This document shows, in pieces, positions 6,001 through 13,645 of a DNA stretch of 13,645 nucleotides. Below the pieces are notes generated by a model that searched no databases, was not told where the DNA came from, and was given only the letters and a program-made list of their open reading frames with translations. The stretch lies in contig JAEZFA010000102.1 in assembly GCA_023417665.1 (NCBI GenBank), forward strand, positions 1 to 13,645, in the 5' to 3' direction. The first letter of the stretch is position 1; every line of letters starts with the position of its first letter. A program made the translations under genes and the position numbers. The DNA comes from Pseudomonadota bacterium (lineage in GTDB: Bacteria > Pseudomonadota > Alphaproteobacteria > Rhizobiales > Xanthobacteraceae).

Positions 6001-7593
6001 ATGACTGAATACCGTGCAGAAGGCCGCTATGGCGTTGTCGCCGCCCCTCACACGCTGGCCGCCGAGGCGGGCCGGGATGTACTCGCGGAGGGTGGAAACG
6101 CCATGGAGGCCGCTGTCAGCGCCGCCGCGGCCATCGTCTCGGCCTATCCGCACATGAACCACATCGGCGGAGACGGCTTCTGGCTGATCCGGGAGCCCTC
6201 GGGGCGCGTGCGCTACATCGAGGCCTGCGGTTTCGCCGGCGCGCTTGCGACCATCGAGCGCTACCGCGCGGCCGGACATGACACGGTTCCGGAGCGAGGG
6301 CCGCTTGCCGCCTGCACGGTGCCGGGCGCGATCGGCGGCTGGATGCTCGCGCTCGACGCGGCGAAGGCCGCCGGTGGCAAGATTCCGGTGAGCCGGCTCC
6401 TCGAGCCTGCGATCCGGATCGCGCGCAACGGCTATCCGGTGTCGTCGTCGATCGCGTGGCGCTATCTGCAGGATCGCACGCTCGCGATTTCCGCGCCGGG
6501 CTTTACCGAAACCTTCATGCCGGGCGGCAAGGCGCAGCCGGAAGGCTCGCTGCTCAACGCCGGAAAGCTGCCCGACACCTTCGAGCAACTCGGCCGGGCG
6601 GGCCTCGATGATTTCTATCGCGGCGATATCGGTCGCGAGATCGCTGCCGATCTCGAGGCGATCGGCAGCCCGGTGACGCGGGGCGATCTCGAGAAATATC
6701 GCGCGACGCTGCGCGAGCCGCTGACGCTCCGGGTCCGCGATGCCACGGTCTATGGCTGCCAGCCGCCGACACCGGGCCTCGTCACGCTGATGATCCTCGG
6801 CATCTATGAGCGGCTCGGCGCGCCGGGCGGCGAGGGGTTCGAGTACGTCCACGCGCTGGCGGAAGCGTCGAAGCGCGCTTTCCTCGCGCGCGACAAGGTG
6901 CTGACCGATTTCGAACGGCTCACGCAAAATCCCGCCGACTGGCTTACCGACGAAGCGCTCCGGCGCGAGGCGGCCGCGGTGAAGACGGATCGCGCAGCAC
7001 CCTGGCCGCGACCCGCCGGTGCGGGCGACACGATCTGGCTGGGTGCGGCTGACGCCAACGGCTATGTCGTCTCGTACATCCAGTCGATCTTCTGGGAGTT
7101 CGGTTCGGGTTGCGTGCTGCCGAAGACCGGCGTCTTGATGCAGAATCGCGGTGCCAGCTTCTCGCTCGATCCAAAGGCCGTGAACCCTCTCGAGCCGGGC
7201 CGCAGGCCGGTGCATACGCTGACCCCGATGTTCGCGTCCTTCGACGACGGCCGGCAGCTCGGTTTCGGAACCATGGGCGGTGAGGGACAGCCGCAGTCGC
7301 TCGGCGCGATCTTCGCGCGCTATGCCTTCCATGGCATGCCGCTGGCCGACGCGATCGACGCGCCGCGCTGGATCCTCGGCAAGACCTGGGGCTCGAAGAT
7401 CACCAACCTGCGGCTCGAGTCGCGCTTCTCGCCCGAAGTGGCGGAGCGCCTCGAAAAGGCTGGCCATGACGTGCAGGTGCTGCCCGAGGCCTATACCGAG
7501 GTCATGGGGCATGCCGGCGGCGTTTTGTTCGACGGCCGCAAGGTCGAGGGCGCACACGATCCCCGGTCCGACGGCGGCGCTGCGGCGATCTAG
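6001..7593 (+). CDS. gamma-glutamyltransferase-family Ntn hydrolase
   Basis: A 530-residue member of the gamma-glutamyltranspeptidase family, enzymes that self-cleave to expose an N-terminal Thr nucleophile and then hydrolyse or transfer gamma-glutamyl or related acyl-amide groups. Family signatures are NHIGGDGF (53-60), VPGAIGGW (107-114), QNRGASFSLDP (381-391) and the GGEGQPQ loop (426-432). The expected cleavage site aligns to Asp343-Thr344: the usual TTHxSVVD is here DTIWLGAAD, which keeps the first Thr but changes the next residues. There is no signal peptide, unlike periplasmic glutathione-degrading GGT, so it should be cytoplasmic. GGAG lies 5 bases before the ATG. An L,D-transpeptidase-fold gene follows after 85 bp. 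The substrate is unknown; a specialised amidase or acylase is as likely as glutathione hydrolase. Confidence 0.88.
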   Translation: MTEYRAEGRYGVVAAPHTLAAEAGRDVLAEGGNAMEAAVSAAAAIVSAYPHMNHIGGDGFWLIREPSGRVRYIEACGFAGALATIERYRAAGHDTVPERGPLAACTVPGAIGGWMLALDAAKAAGGKIPVSRLLEPAIRIARNGYPVSSSIAWRYLQDRTLAISAPGFTETFMPGGKAQPEGSLLNAGKLPDTFEQLGRAGLDDFYRGDIGREIAADLEAIGSPVTRGDLEKYRATLREPLTLRVRDATVYGCQPPTPGLVTLMILGIYERLGAPGGEGFEYVHALAEASKRAFLARDKVLTDFERLTQNPADWLTDEALRREAAAVKTDRAAPWPRPAGAGDTIWLGAADANGYVVSYIQSIFWEFGSGCVLPKTGVLMQNRGASFSLDPKAVNPLEPGRRPVHTLTPMFASFDDGRQLGFGTMGGEGQPQSLGAIFARYAFHGMPLADAIDAPRWILGKTWGSKITNLRLESRFSPEVAERLEKAGHDVQVLPEAYTEVMGHAGGVLFDGRKVEGAHDPRSDGGAAAI

Positions 7594-7678
7594 CGCTAAC
7601 CATTCACGCGATTGTTTCTTGGCCCTTTACCCTGCGCGGCTAAGTTTGCAGCAGGGCCACTTTTGAAGGGCTGGAATC

Positions 7679-8221
7679 ATGCGCTTTGCTATCGGAGCTA
7701 TCGCTCTTCTGGCTGCCGTCGCCGTATCCGGCATTGCCGAAGCGCAGCAGCGCACGGCGGCCGTTTCGCAACAGCAGAAGCCGGTTGAGAGCTGGCCGCG
7801 AGAAGCGGAGTTGCAGGGCGACTATCCGCGGGGGGCCGTCGTCATCAAGGTCAGCGAGCGCCGGCTTTATTACGCGCTCGGTGACGGCAAGGCGCTGATG
7901 TATCGGGTCGCGGTCGGCAAGCAGGGCTTCGGCTGGACCGGGCAGAGCTGGGTCTCGGCCATGACCAAGAATCCGACCTGGTACCCGACCGCGCGGATGC
8001 GGGCCGAAGGCGCACCGCGGGTGGTGCCGCCGGGGCCGCGAAACCCGCTCGGGCCCCGCGCGCTCTATCTCGGCTGGTCGGAATACCGCATTCACGGCAC
8101 CAATGCGCCGCATACCATCGGCTCGGCGTCTTCGAGCGGATGTTTCCGGATGCTCAACGCCGACGTGACCGATCTTTTCGAACGCGTCGCGATCGGTGCG
8201 CCGGTCTACGTCGTGCAGTAG
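7679..8221 (+). CDS. periplasmic L,D-transpeptidase (YkuD domain)
   Basis: A 180-residue exported protein. A signal peptide spans about residues 1-22, with a hydrophobic core followed by AEA and a likely cut before QQ. The YkuD catalytic domain covers about 51-180 and contains YRIHGTN (His139) and the active-site segment SSSGCFRM with Cys155 and Arg157. The usual Ser-His-Gly-Cys is Ser-Ser-Gly-Cys here, a variant I have seen in other Rhizobiales proteins. Such enzymes form 3-3 peptidoglycan cross-links or attach proteins to the cell wall through a Cys acyl-enzyme in the periplasm. This is a short, single-domain version without LysM or other wall-binding modules. AAGGG lies 8 bases upstream of the ATG. 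The 85-bp gap after the preceding gene contains competing G/C stems (GGCCCT 7621-7626 with AGGGCC 7653-7658), so co-transcription is uncertain. Confidence 0.92.
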   Translation: MRFAIGAIALLAAVAVSGIAEAQQRTAAVSQQQKPVESWPREAELQGDYPRGAVVIKVSERRLYYALGDGKALMYRVAVGKQGFGWTGQSWVSAMTKNPTWYPTARMRAEGAPRVVPPGPRNPLGPRALYLGWSEYRIHGTNAPHTIGSASSSGCFRMLNADVTDLFERVAIGAPVYVVQ

Positions 8222-8227
8222 CCGCAT

Positions 8228-8276
8228 TTCCCTCGGGCAGGGAATCTGATCCGAAAAGCGCGCCTCGCGCGGCGCG
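8228..8276 (+). other. two stem-loops after the L,D-transpeptidase gene
   Basis: Two perfect 6-bp stems follow the stop codon: TTCCCT/AGGGAA (8228-8233 and 8239-8244, 5-nt loop) and CGCGCC/GGCGCG (8259-8264 and 8271-8276, 6-nt loop). Neither has a T-tract, so they are weak candidates for transcript 3' end structures before the DUF1007-NicO operon. Confidence 0.35.
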
Positions 8277-8340
8277 GACGCGCTGCCCCCATTTCGCCGG
8301 ACTTCGCGAGCTTGGTCTTTCGCGATAGATTGAGGTCCGG

Positions 8341-8979
8341 ATGGTTCGGAAAATCGCTTCTCGCTTGGTCGCCGCTGCCGCGTTTCTCGTGGCGGGTTGC
8401 GGTCTTGCGCTTTCGCATCCGCATGTGGTCGTCACCGGAAAGAGCGAACTGGTGTTCGGGAAGGACGGCGCGATCGCGGCGGTGCGCCATAGCTGGACCT
8501 TCGACGAACTGTTCTCCGAATATGCGACGCAGGGGCTCGACAAGAATAAAGACGGCGTGCTCTCGCGCGACGAACTCGCGGAACTTGCCAAGGTCAATGT
8601 CGAGTCGCTCAAAGAATTCGAATACTTCACGACCGGCAAAAGCGGTCCCGGCAAGCTGGAATTTGCGGAGCCAGTCGATTACTGGCTCGAACACAAGGAC
8701 AAGTTGCTCACCCTGCATTTCACGCTGCCCGTGAAGAAGGGCTCGCAGAAAGGCGGCATGTCGATGGATGTCTTCGATCCGACCTATTTCGTCGCCTTCA
8801 ATCTCGCCGACGACAACCCGATCAAGCTGATCGACGCGCCCGCGAATTGCGCCTTTGAAGTGAAGCGACCGCAGCAGAATACCGGACAGACGCCGACCGA
8901 ATCCTTCTTCAATTCACTGACCGCGGCCAGCGAGTATGGCTCGCAGTTCGCCAATCGTGTCATCGTGACGTGCAAGTAA
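8341..8979 (+). CDS. DUF1007 family exported protein
   Basis: A 212-residue protein of the DUF1007 family, which typically sits next to NicO/RcnA-type nickel or cobalt exporters. A hydrophobic export signal covers about residues 6-24. The lipobox-like VAGC (Cys20) allows a lipoprotein, while ALS just before the conserved HPH (26-28) allows ordinary signal peptidase I cleavage. Residues 67-78 match a 12-residue EF-hand loop (Asp67, Asn69, Asp71, Gly72, Ser75, Glu78), suggesting divalent-cation binding in the periplasm. An aromatic FEYFT segment follows at 93-97. GAGG lies 6 bases before the ATG. The 3' end overlaps the transporter start by 10 bp, so the two are translationally coupled. The probable role is a periplasmic partner or sensor for the transporter; direct function is not established. 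Confidence 0.88.
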   Translation: MVRKIASRLVAAAAFLVAGCGLALSHPHVVVTGKSELVFGKDGAIAAVRHSWTFDELFSEYATQGLDKNKDGVLSRDELAELAKVNVESLKEFEYFTTGKSGPGKLEFAEPVDYWLEHKDKLLTLHFTLPVKKGSQKGGMSMDVFDPTYFVAFNLADDNPIKLIDAPANCAFEVKRPQQNTGQTPTESFFNSLTAASEYGSQFANRVIVTCK

Positions 8980-10028
8980 GCACCTTGCTGAAGCATTCTT
9001 CCCCATTCCGGCTGATTGCCGCATTGCTGCTGGCGGCGGTCGCGATTGCGCTCCTGATCGAGCCGTCGCTCGCGCAGAATCCGTTCGGCCAGCGCACGCC
9101 GCCGCCTTCCGGCTTCATGGGGTGGCTGCTTGCGCAGCTGTCGGCGTTCTATCAGCTGATGGCGGGCGCGATTAAAGCCGCGAAAGCCGACGGCTCGGCG
9201 CTGTGGACGCTGGTCGGTATTTCCTTTGCTTACGGCGTGTTTCACGCGGCCGGTCCGGGGCATGGCAAGGCCGTGATCTCGTCTTACCTGATCGCCGACG
9301 ATGCAACGTGGAAGCGCGGCGCGCTGCTCGCGATCATCTCCGCTTTGGTGCAGGCGCTTGTCGCAATCGCGGTGGTGGGGATTGCCGCGGTGCTGCTCGG
9401 TGCGACGGCGCGCACCATGAGCAATGCGGTGCGCTGGATCGAGATTGCGGCCTACAGCATGATCATCCTGTTCGGCCTTTATCTGCTCTGGAAAAAGGGT
9501 CGGTCGTTCCTCGCCGCGTGGCGTGCGAAGCCGGACGGGCACGATCACGGCCATGTCCACGATCACGCGCATGAGCACAATCATGCGCACGGTCATGCGC
9601 ATGCGCATTCGCACGACCATGAAGGTCATGTGCATGATGCCCATTGCGGCCATTCGCACGGGCCGGAGCCGGCCGAACTGAAAGGCGACGACTGGTTCAA
9701 GCGCGGCATGGTTGCCGCGGTAGCCGCCGGCATGCGGCCGTGCTCGGGCGCAATCCTCGTGCTCGTGTTCGCGCTGGCGCAGGGGATTTTTCTCTCGGGC
9801 GTCGCCGCAACCTTTGCGATGTCGGCCGGTGTCGCAATTACCGTGACGACCATTGCGGTCCTCGCGGTGTTCGGAAAGTCGCTGGCCGTAAAGCTCTCCG
9901 GCGCCATGGGCGGGCGCGGCGATCTCGCGCTGCGTGGTATCGAGATGCTGGGGGCGCTGTTCGTGATCGCCTTCGGCGCGCTTCTTCTGACCGGCTATCT
10001 CGCTTCCGAACGCCTGATGCCGGTCTGA
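8970..10028 (+). CDS. NicO/RcnA-family nickel/cobalt transporter
   Basis: A 352-residue inner-membrane transporter of the NicO family (related to E. coli RcnA), generally nickel/cobalt efflux. Hydrophobic segments lie near 14-31, 79-97, 117-144, 157-174, 246-270, 276-302 and 324-342. The conserved FHAAGPGHGKA is at 91-101 and GMRPCSGA at 254-261, both hallmark membrane-embedded metal motifs. Between the two halves is a loop (191-231) with 19 His in 41 residues plus Asp, Glu and one Cys, a probable metal-buffering segment. I used the GTG at 8970, which overlaps the DUF1007 stop by 10 bp; no separate Shine-Dalgarno is seen, fitting translational coupling. A TTG at 8985-8987 region is a possible alternative. 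No NikR- or RcnR-like regulator is in the window. Direction and metal are inferred from the family. Confidence 0.92.
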   Translation: MQVSTLLKHSSPFRLIAALLLAAVAIALLIEPSLAQNPFGQRTPPPSGFMGWLLAQLSAFYQLMAGAIKAAKADGSALWTLVGISFAYGVFHAAGPGHGKAVISSYLIADDATWKRGALLAIISALVQALVAIAVVGIAAVLLGATARTMSNAVRWIEIAAYSMIILFGLYLLWKKGRSFLAAWRAKPDGHDHGHVHDHAHEHNHAHGHAHAHSHDHEGHVHDAHCGHSHGPEPAELKGDDWFKRGMVAAVAAGMRPCSGAILVLVFALAQGIFLSGVAATFAMSAGVAITVTTIAVLAVFGKSLAVKLSGAMGGRGDLALRGIEMLGALFVIAFGALLLTGYLASERLMPV

Positions 10029-10049
10029 TTTCCGCTTCCTCGCTTTATG

Positions 10050-10055
10050 TATAAT
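10050..10055 (+). promoter_or_regulatory. candidate -10 element before SDR gene
   Basis: A perfect TATAAT at 10050-10055, rare in such GC-rich DNA, lies in the 77-bp gap after the transporter gene, about 50 bp before the SDR start. The -35 region is poor (TGATTT near 10026-10031 at 18-bp spacing is the best match). Transcription would start near 10062. Confidence 0.4.
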
Positions 10056-10105
10056 GCGGGGAGTGATGCGCGATGCGTTCCGCAAATTCCGCGTGGAGGA
10101 ACAGA

Positions 10106-10894
10106 GTGTCCCAATCAGCAAATGCCGCCGACATTTTCAGTCTCAAGGGCCGCGTCGCGCTGATCACCGGCGCGTCGAGCGGTCTTGGCGAGCGTTTTGC
10201 GGAAGTGGCTGCGGCGAACGGCGCGAGCGTCGTGCTCACCGCGCGGCGCGAGGACAAGCTCAAGGAGATTGCGGCGCGGATCGAAAGGAACGGCGGCAAG
10301 GCGATCGGGGTTGCCTGCGATGTGACCGGCAATGCAAGCATGGCGAAAGCCTTCGATGCCGCGGAGAAGGCTTTCGGCACGGTCGATCTCTTCGTCGCCA
10401 ATGCCGGCATGGCGCGGCTCGGCAAGGTGATCGAGATGCCGGAAGCGGAATATCGCGCGCTCATGGCCCTCGATATGGATGCAGTCTTCTTCAACAGTAG
10501 CGAAGCTGCACGCCGCATGGTGGCAGCGAACAAGCAGGGGTGCATTATAACCACCGCTTCGATCGCAGCCTTCATCGTTGAGCGCAATATCGTCGCCTAC
10601 AACATGGCCAAGGCTGCCGTGATGCAGTTCACCAAAGGCTTCGCGCTGGAGATGGCGCGCAAGAACATCCGCGTGAACGCGATCGCGCCAGGCTATGTGG
10701 TCACCGACATCAACCGCGAATTCCTGCTCTCGCCCAAGGGGCAGGCCGCGCAGGAGAAATTGCCGCTCGCCCGCTATGGCGAAGTGGACGACCTCGATGG
10801 GGTGTTTCTACTGCTCGCCTCCCAGGCATCGCGCTGGATGACCGGCTCCACCGTGGTCATTGATGGCGGACACATCCTCACCGCCGGCAGCTGA
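10106..10894 (+). CDS. short-chain dehydrogenase/reductase (SDR)
   Basis: A 262-residue classical SDR, a cytoplasmic NAD(P)-dependent oxidoreductase. The cofactor motif TGASSGLG is at residues 21-28 and NAG at 99-101. The catalytic triad is Ser152, Tyr165 and Lys169 in YNMAK, followed by the PG(Y)VVTD segment after the last beta strand and a C-terminal GSTVVIDGGH. An Arg pair after the second strand (TARRE) hints at NADP preference. I chose the GTG at 10106 because GGAGG (10095-10099) lies 6 bases upstream; an ATG at 10073 in the same frame would add 11 unconserved residues and has no SD. The family covers many substrates (fatty-acyl ketoreduction, alcohols, sugars), so the substrate is not assigned. 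It stands alone, with an upstream TATAAT and a 179-bp non-coding gap after it. Confidence 0.93.
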   Translation: MSQSANAADIFSLKGRVALITGASSGLGERFAEVAAANGASVVLTARREDKLKEIAARIERNGGKAIGVACDVTGNASMAKAFDAAEKAFGTVDLFVANAGMARLGKVIEMPEAEYRALMALDMDAVFFNSSEAARRMVAANKQGCIITTASIAAFIVERNIVAYNMAKAAVMQFTKGFALEMARKNIRVNAIAPGYVVTDINREFLLSPKGQAAQEKLPLARYGEVDDLDGVFLLLASQASRWMTGSTVVIDGGHILTAGS

Positions 10895-11073
10895 TTTGCC
10901 TGCTGCGTTGCGCCAAATTGCGGCCCGCGCATGCGGGTGGAAACTTCGTTGCAGGGCCCGCATGGATAACGAAATTGCGCGGGGTCTTCCCCTATGCGAG
11001 CCTTGGACTACTTAAAAGGTAGCGCTCGCGCCCCGAATCAGCCCGTTTAACCGCCCGGGAGGCGGTTCTGCCG
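10895..11073 (+). promoter_or_regulatory. upstream region of the indolepyruvate oxidoreductase gene
   Basis: No gene is seen in this 179-bp gap. It holds several short palindromes: CCCGC-GCAT-GCGGG (10924-10937), GGGG-TCTT-CCCC (10981-10992), and CTACTT-AAA-AGGTAG (11008-11022, one wobble pair), the last in the most AT-rich part and a possible operator or core-promoter element. Two copies of AAATTGCG lie at 10915-10922 and 10972-10979. A 7-bp hairpin (AACCGCC 11049-11055 with GGCGGTT 11061-11067) carries the GGGAGG ribosome-binding site in its loop and 3' arm. No convincing -35/-10 pair was found. Confidence 0.45.
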
Positions 11074-13645
11074 ATGGCGAAAAACCAGAACGTCTCGCTG
11101 GACGATAAATACGATCTTTCCAAGCCGCTGGTTTTCCTGTCCGGCACGCAGGCCATTGTGCGGCTGACGCTGATGCAGAAGGAGCGGGACCGGCAGGCGA
11201 GCTTGAATACCGCAGGCTATGTCACCGGCTACCGGGGTTCTCCGCTGGGGGGACTGGACCAGCAGTTCCTGCGCGCAAAATCCAAGCTCGAAAAATCGGA
11301 CGTGAAGTTCCAGGCCGGACTGAACGAGGATCTTGCCGCCACCGCGCTCTGGGGTTCGCAGCAGGCGGAACTGACCGGCGAAGGCAAGTTCGATGGTGTC
11401 TTCGGTATCTGGTACGGCAAGGGGCCGGGGGTTGATCGCACCGGCGACGCTTTCCGCCACGCGAATTTCGCGGGTAGCTCGAAACATGGCGGCGTGCTCG
11501 CGCTGATGGGCGACGACCACACCTGCGAATCCTCGACCACCGCGCATCAGTCGGAATTCCATTTCGTCGATGTGATGATTCCGATCCTGAATCCGGCCGG
11601 CGTGCAGGAGCTGATTGATTTCGGCCTGCATGGATTTGCCATGTCGCGCTTCTGCGGCACCTGGGTCGGCATCAAATGCGTGAAAGAGACGATCGAATCG
11701 ACCGCCGTCGTCGATGTCTCTCCGGATCGGGTGAAGATCAACATCCCCGAATTCACCATGCCGCCGGGCGGGCTCAATATCCGCCGCATCGACGGTGCGC
11801 TCGCGCAGGAAGCGCGGCTTTTTGAATTCAAGCGCGATGCCATGCTTGCCTATATCCGCGCGAACGGCATCAACAAGATTGTCATGTCCGGCGGGCCGAA
11901 CGCGAAGATCGGTATCGTTACCACGGGCAAGAGCTATCTCGACGTTCGCCTTGCGCTCGATGAGCTCGGCATCGACGAGGTGAAGGCGAACGAACTTGGC
12001 ATCCGTCTCTTCAAGATCGGGTGCCCCTGGCCGATGGACCCGGGCGAACTGAAAGACTTCGCCAAGGGTCTCGACCTTATCATCGTGGTCGAGGAAAAGC
12101 GTTCGCTAATCGAAGTGCAGGTGCGCGAGGAGCTTTACGGCACCGAGAATCAGCCGGTCGTGATCGGCAAGCGAAACGAGCAGGGCGATTGGCTGTTTCC
12201 GGCTAAGGGCGCGCTCGACCCCAACGACATTGCAATCGCGATTGGCGAGCGCGTGCTGCGCCGTACACACAACGATGCGATGGCCGAACATGTCAGCCGT
12301 CTCAAGCAGGCGCAGGAAGCGCTGTCGCAGACGCAGGATGTCGCGACACGCACGCCCTATTTCTGTTCGGGCTGTCCGCACAATACTTCGACCGTGGTGC
12401 CGGAAGGCATGCGCGCCTATGCCGGCATCGGCTGCCACACCATGGCGATCTGGATGAACCGCAACACCATGGGCTTCACGCACATGGGCGCGGAAGGCGC
12501 GAACTGGGTTGGCGAGGCGCCGTTCTCGAAGCGCAACCATGTGTTTCAGAATCTCGGGGACGGCACCTACAATCACTCCGGCATTCTCGCGATCCGCGCA
12601 GCGATCGCGAGCGGCGTGAACATCACTTACAAAATTCTGTTCAATGATGCAGTCGCGATGACCGGCGGCCAGCGCCACGAAGGCGGGCTGACGGTCGATG
12701 CGATTGCGCGGCAGGTCGCGGCGGAAGGCGTCACCAAGCTCGTGCTCGTCACCGACGAGCCGGACAAGTATCCGAGCAACATCGACTTCCCGAAAGGGAT
12801 GACGATCCATCACCGCGACGAACTCGACAAGATCCAGCGCATGCTAGCGGAAACGCCGGGCGCAACCGCGATGATCTACGACCAGACCTGCGCCGCCGAA
12901 AAGCGCCGCCGCAGGAAGCGCGGCGAGTTTCCCGATCCCGACAAGCGGGTGATTATAAACGAGTTGGTTTGCGAAGGCTGCGGGGACTGCGGCGTGCAGT
13001 CTAACTGCGTCTCGGTGCAGCCGGTCGAGACCGAATGGGGCCGCAAGCGCACCATCGACCAGACCAGCTGCAACAAGGACTTTTCCTGCGTGAAGGGCTT
13101 CTGCCCGTCCTTCGTCACCGTCTCCGGCGCGAAGCTGAAGAAGGCTGTTGGCGTTGCCGGCTCGCTTGCCGCTTCGTCTGCGGCTTTGCCGGAACCGCAG
13201 CTTCCGGCGATCGACGGCACCTTCGGCGTCATCATCACCGGCATCGGCGGCACCGGCATCGTGACGATCGCGCAGGTGCTCGGCACCGCCGCGCATATCG
13301 AAGGCAAGGCCGCCGGCATCATCGACATGGCGGGCTTGGCGCAGAAGGGAGGTGCTGTCGCCTCGCACCTGCGGCTCGCGCATCACCCCGACGACATCTA
13401 CGCGATCCGCGTGCCGGCGCGCGGCGCGCACCTGATCCTCGGCGGCGACATCGTGACGGTCGGCTCGAAGAAGGTGCTTTCCTCGATGCGCTCGGGCGAG
13501 ACGACGGTGGTCGTCAATACGCACGAGACGCTGCCCGGCGACTTCACCCACAATGCCGACTTCTCGCTGCCGACCGAGCGGCTCAAGCGCGAGATCGCAA
13601 AGGCCGCCGACGCCGACCACGCGTATTTCGTCGACGCCACCAAGC
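11074..13645 (+). CDS. indolepyruvate ferredoxin oxidoreductase, fused, 3' truncated by window
   Basis: The first 857 codons of a large fused 2-oxoacid:ferredoxin oxidoreductase; the frame stays open to the window edge, and the full protein should be about 1150 residues. It oxidatively decarboxylates aryl pyruvates such as indolepyruvate to aryl-acetyl-CoA with reduction of ferredoxin, in aromatic amino-acid catabolism. Domains in order are the pyrimidine-binding (IorA N-terminal) region with TGYRGSPLGG near 50-60, the TPP-binding domain with CSGCPHN (431-437) and GDGTYNHSG (495-503), and a reduced ferredoxin-like Cys segment (Cys633, 636, 639, 645, then 666, 672, 677). The gamma (IorB-like) domain begins near 715 with GIGGTG (723-728). 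The ATG at 11074 has GGGAGG 11 bases upstream, within a hairpin. No frameshift is seen. The exact 2-oxoacid substrate is inferred from the family. Confidence 0.93.
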   Translation, partial: MAKNQNVSLDDKYDLSKPLVFLSGTQAIVRLTLMQKERDRQASLNTAGYVTGYRGSPLGGLDQQFLRAKSKLEKSDVKFQAGLNEDLAATALWGSQQAELTGEGKFDGVFGIWYGKGPGVDRTGDAFRHANFAGSSKHGGVLALMGDDHTCESSTTAHQSEFHFVDVMIPILNPAGVQELIDFGLHGFAMSRFCGTWVGIKCVKETIESTAVVDVSPDRVKINIPEFTMPPGGLNIRRIDGALAQEARLFEFKRDAMLAYIRANGINKIVMSGGPNAKIGIVTTGKSYLDVRLALDELGIDEVKANELGIRLFKIGCPWPMDPGELKDFAKGLDLIIVVEEKRSLIEVQVREELYGTENQPVVIGKRNEQGDWLFPAKGALDPNDIAIAIGERVLRRTHNDAMAEHVSRLKQAQEALSQTQDVATRTPYFCSGCPHNTSTVVPEGMRAYAGIGCHTMAIWMNRNTMGFTHMGAEGANWVGEAPFSKRNHVFQNLGDGTYNHSGILAIRAAIASGVNITYKILFNDAVAMTGGQRHEGGLTVDAIARQVAAEGVTKLVLVTDEPDKYPSNIDFPKGMTIHHRDELDKIQRMLAETPGATAMIYDQTCAAEKRRRRKRGEFPDPDKRVIINELVCEGCGDCGVQSNCVSVQPVETEWGRKRTIDQTSCNKDFSCVKGFCPSFVTVSGAKLKKAVGVAGSLAASSAALPEPQLPAIDGTFGVIITGIGGTGIVTIAQVLGTAAHIEGKAAGIIDMAGLAQKGGAVASHLRLAHHPDDIYAIRVPARGAHLILGGDIVTVGSKKVLSSMRSGETTVVVNTHETLPGDFTHNADFSLPTERLKREIAKAADADHAYFVDATK

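Noticed and set aside
5872..7557. 561-codon open frame on the minus strand
   Set aside because: Antisense to the GGT-family gene, very rich in Arg, Ala and Glu, typical of a shadow frame.
8222..8340. Possible nickel/cobalt riboswitch before DUF1007-NicO
   Set aside because: Only simple stem-loops are visible close to the preceding gene, and I do not recognise the conserved features of a NiCo or cobalamin riboswitch.
9541..9660. Repetitive CAT/GCGCAT tract that could look like a tandem repeat or small array
   Set aside because: It is the His codon-rich loop of the transporter, in frame, with no regular unit or spacers; not a CRISPR or minisatellite.
8784..10121. 445-codon open frame on the minus strand
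   Set aside because: Antisense to DUF1007 and the transporter; its His/Met/Arg-rich middle is the reverse of the His-rich loop region.
12844..13620. 258-codon open frame on the minus strand
   Set aside because: Antisense to the Fe-S and gamma regions of the indolepyruvate oxidoreductase; shadow frame.

Overview
The window looks like chromosomal DNA from a high-GC alphaproteobacterium of the order Hyphomicrobiales (Rhizobiales), near the Bradyrhizobium/Rhodopseudomonas side of the group. The reasons are the high GC with strong G/C bias at third codon positions, the paired ornithine decarboxylase and homospermidine synthase genes, the fused indolepyruvate ferredoxin oxidoreductase, and a palindromic intergenic repeat of a kind I recall as common in Bradyrhizobiaceae genomes. 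The genus cannot be fixed from sequence alone. I see no tRNA, rRNA, CRISPR array, insertion sequence, integrase or phage gene. This is mostly ordinary core genome, and the most interesting signals are in the non-coding DNA.

Layout. (1) 69-2204, plus strand: a compact cluster of a COG0523/CobW-type metal-chaperone GTPase, a 44-residue Cys-containing lipoprotein and a WD40-type beta-propeller protein. It ends at an inverted pair of palindromic repeats (2210-2321), the first of which also resembles a terminator. (2) 2329-5500, minus strand: the polyamine module. A promoter and a structured leader of about 390 nt (probably the alphaproteobacterial speF-type leader) precede a type III PLP ornithine decarboxylase (ornithine to putrescine). 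After a 183-bp gap with three stem-loops comes homospermidine synthase (two putrescines to sym-homospermidine). The leader also holds open reading frames and an anti-Shine-Dalgarno-like octamer displayed in a hairpin loop. (3) 5607-5861, minus strand: a small two-helix membrane protein of unknown function, divergent from the next block, with a 9-bp inverted repeat in the shared upstream region. (4) 6001-10028, plus strand: a gamma-glutamyltransferase-family Ntn hydrolase without a signal peptide, a periplasmic L,D-transpeptidase-fold protein, and a translationally coupled pair of a DUF1007 protein (with an EF-hand-like loop) and a NicO/RcnA-family Ni/Co transporter with a very His-rich loop. 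(5) 10106-10894: a classical SDR oxidoreductase. (6) 11074 to the window end: the first 857 codons of a fused indolepyruvate ferredoxin oxidoreductase, cut by the window edge.

How the genes work together. The clearest pathway is ornithine to putrescine to sym-homospermidine, with control probably exerted in the leader of the first gene. Two separate loci concern transition metals: the GTPase cluster at the left, and the DUF1007-NicO export pair near 9 kb. The SDR and the indolepyruvate oxidoreductase are separate metabolic units with their own upstream signals. No clearly new multi-gene system is visible. The best candidates for something undescribed are the coding potential and anti-SD loop in the ornithine decarboxylase leader, and the small lipoprotein between the GTPase and the propeller gene.
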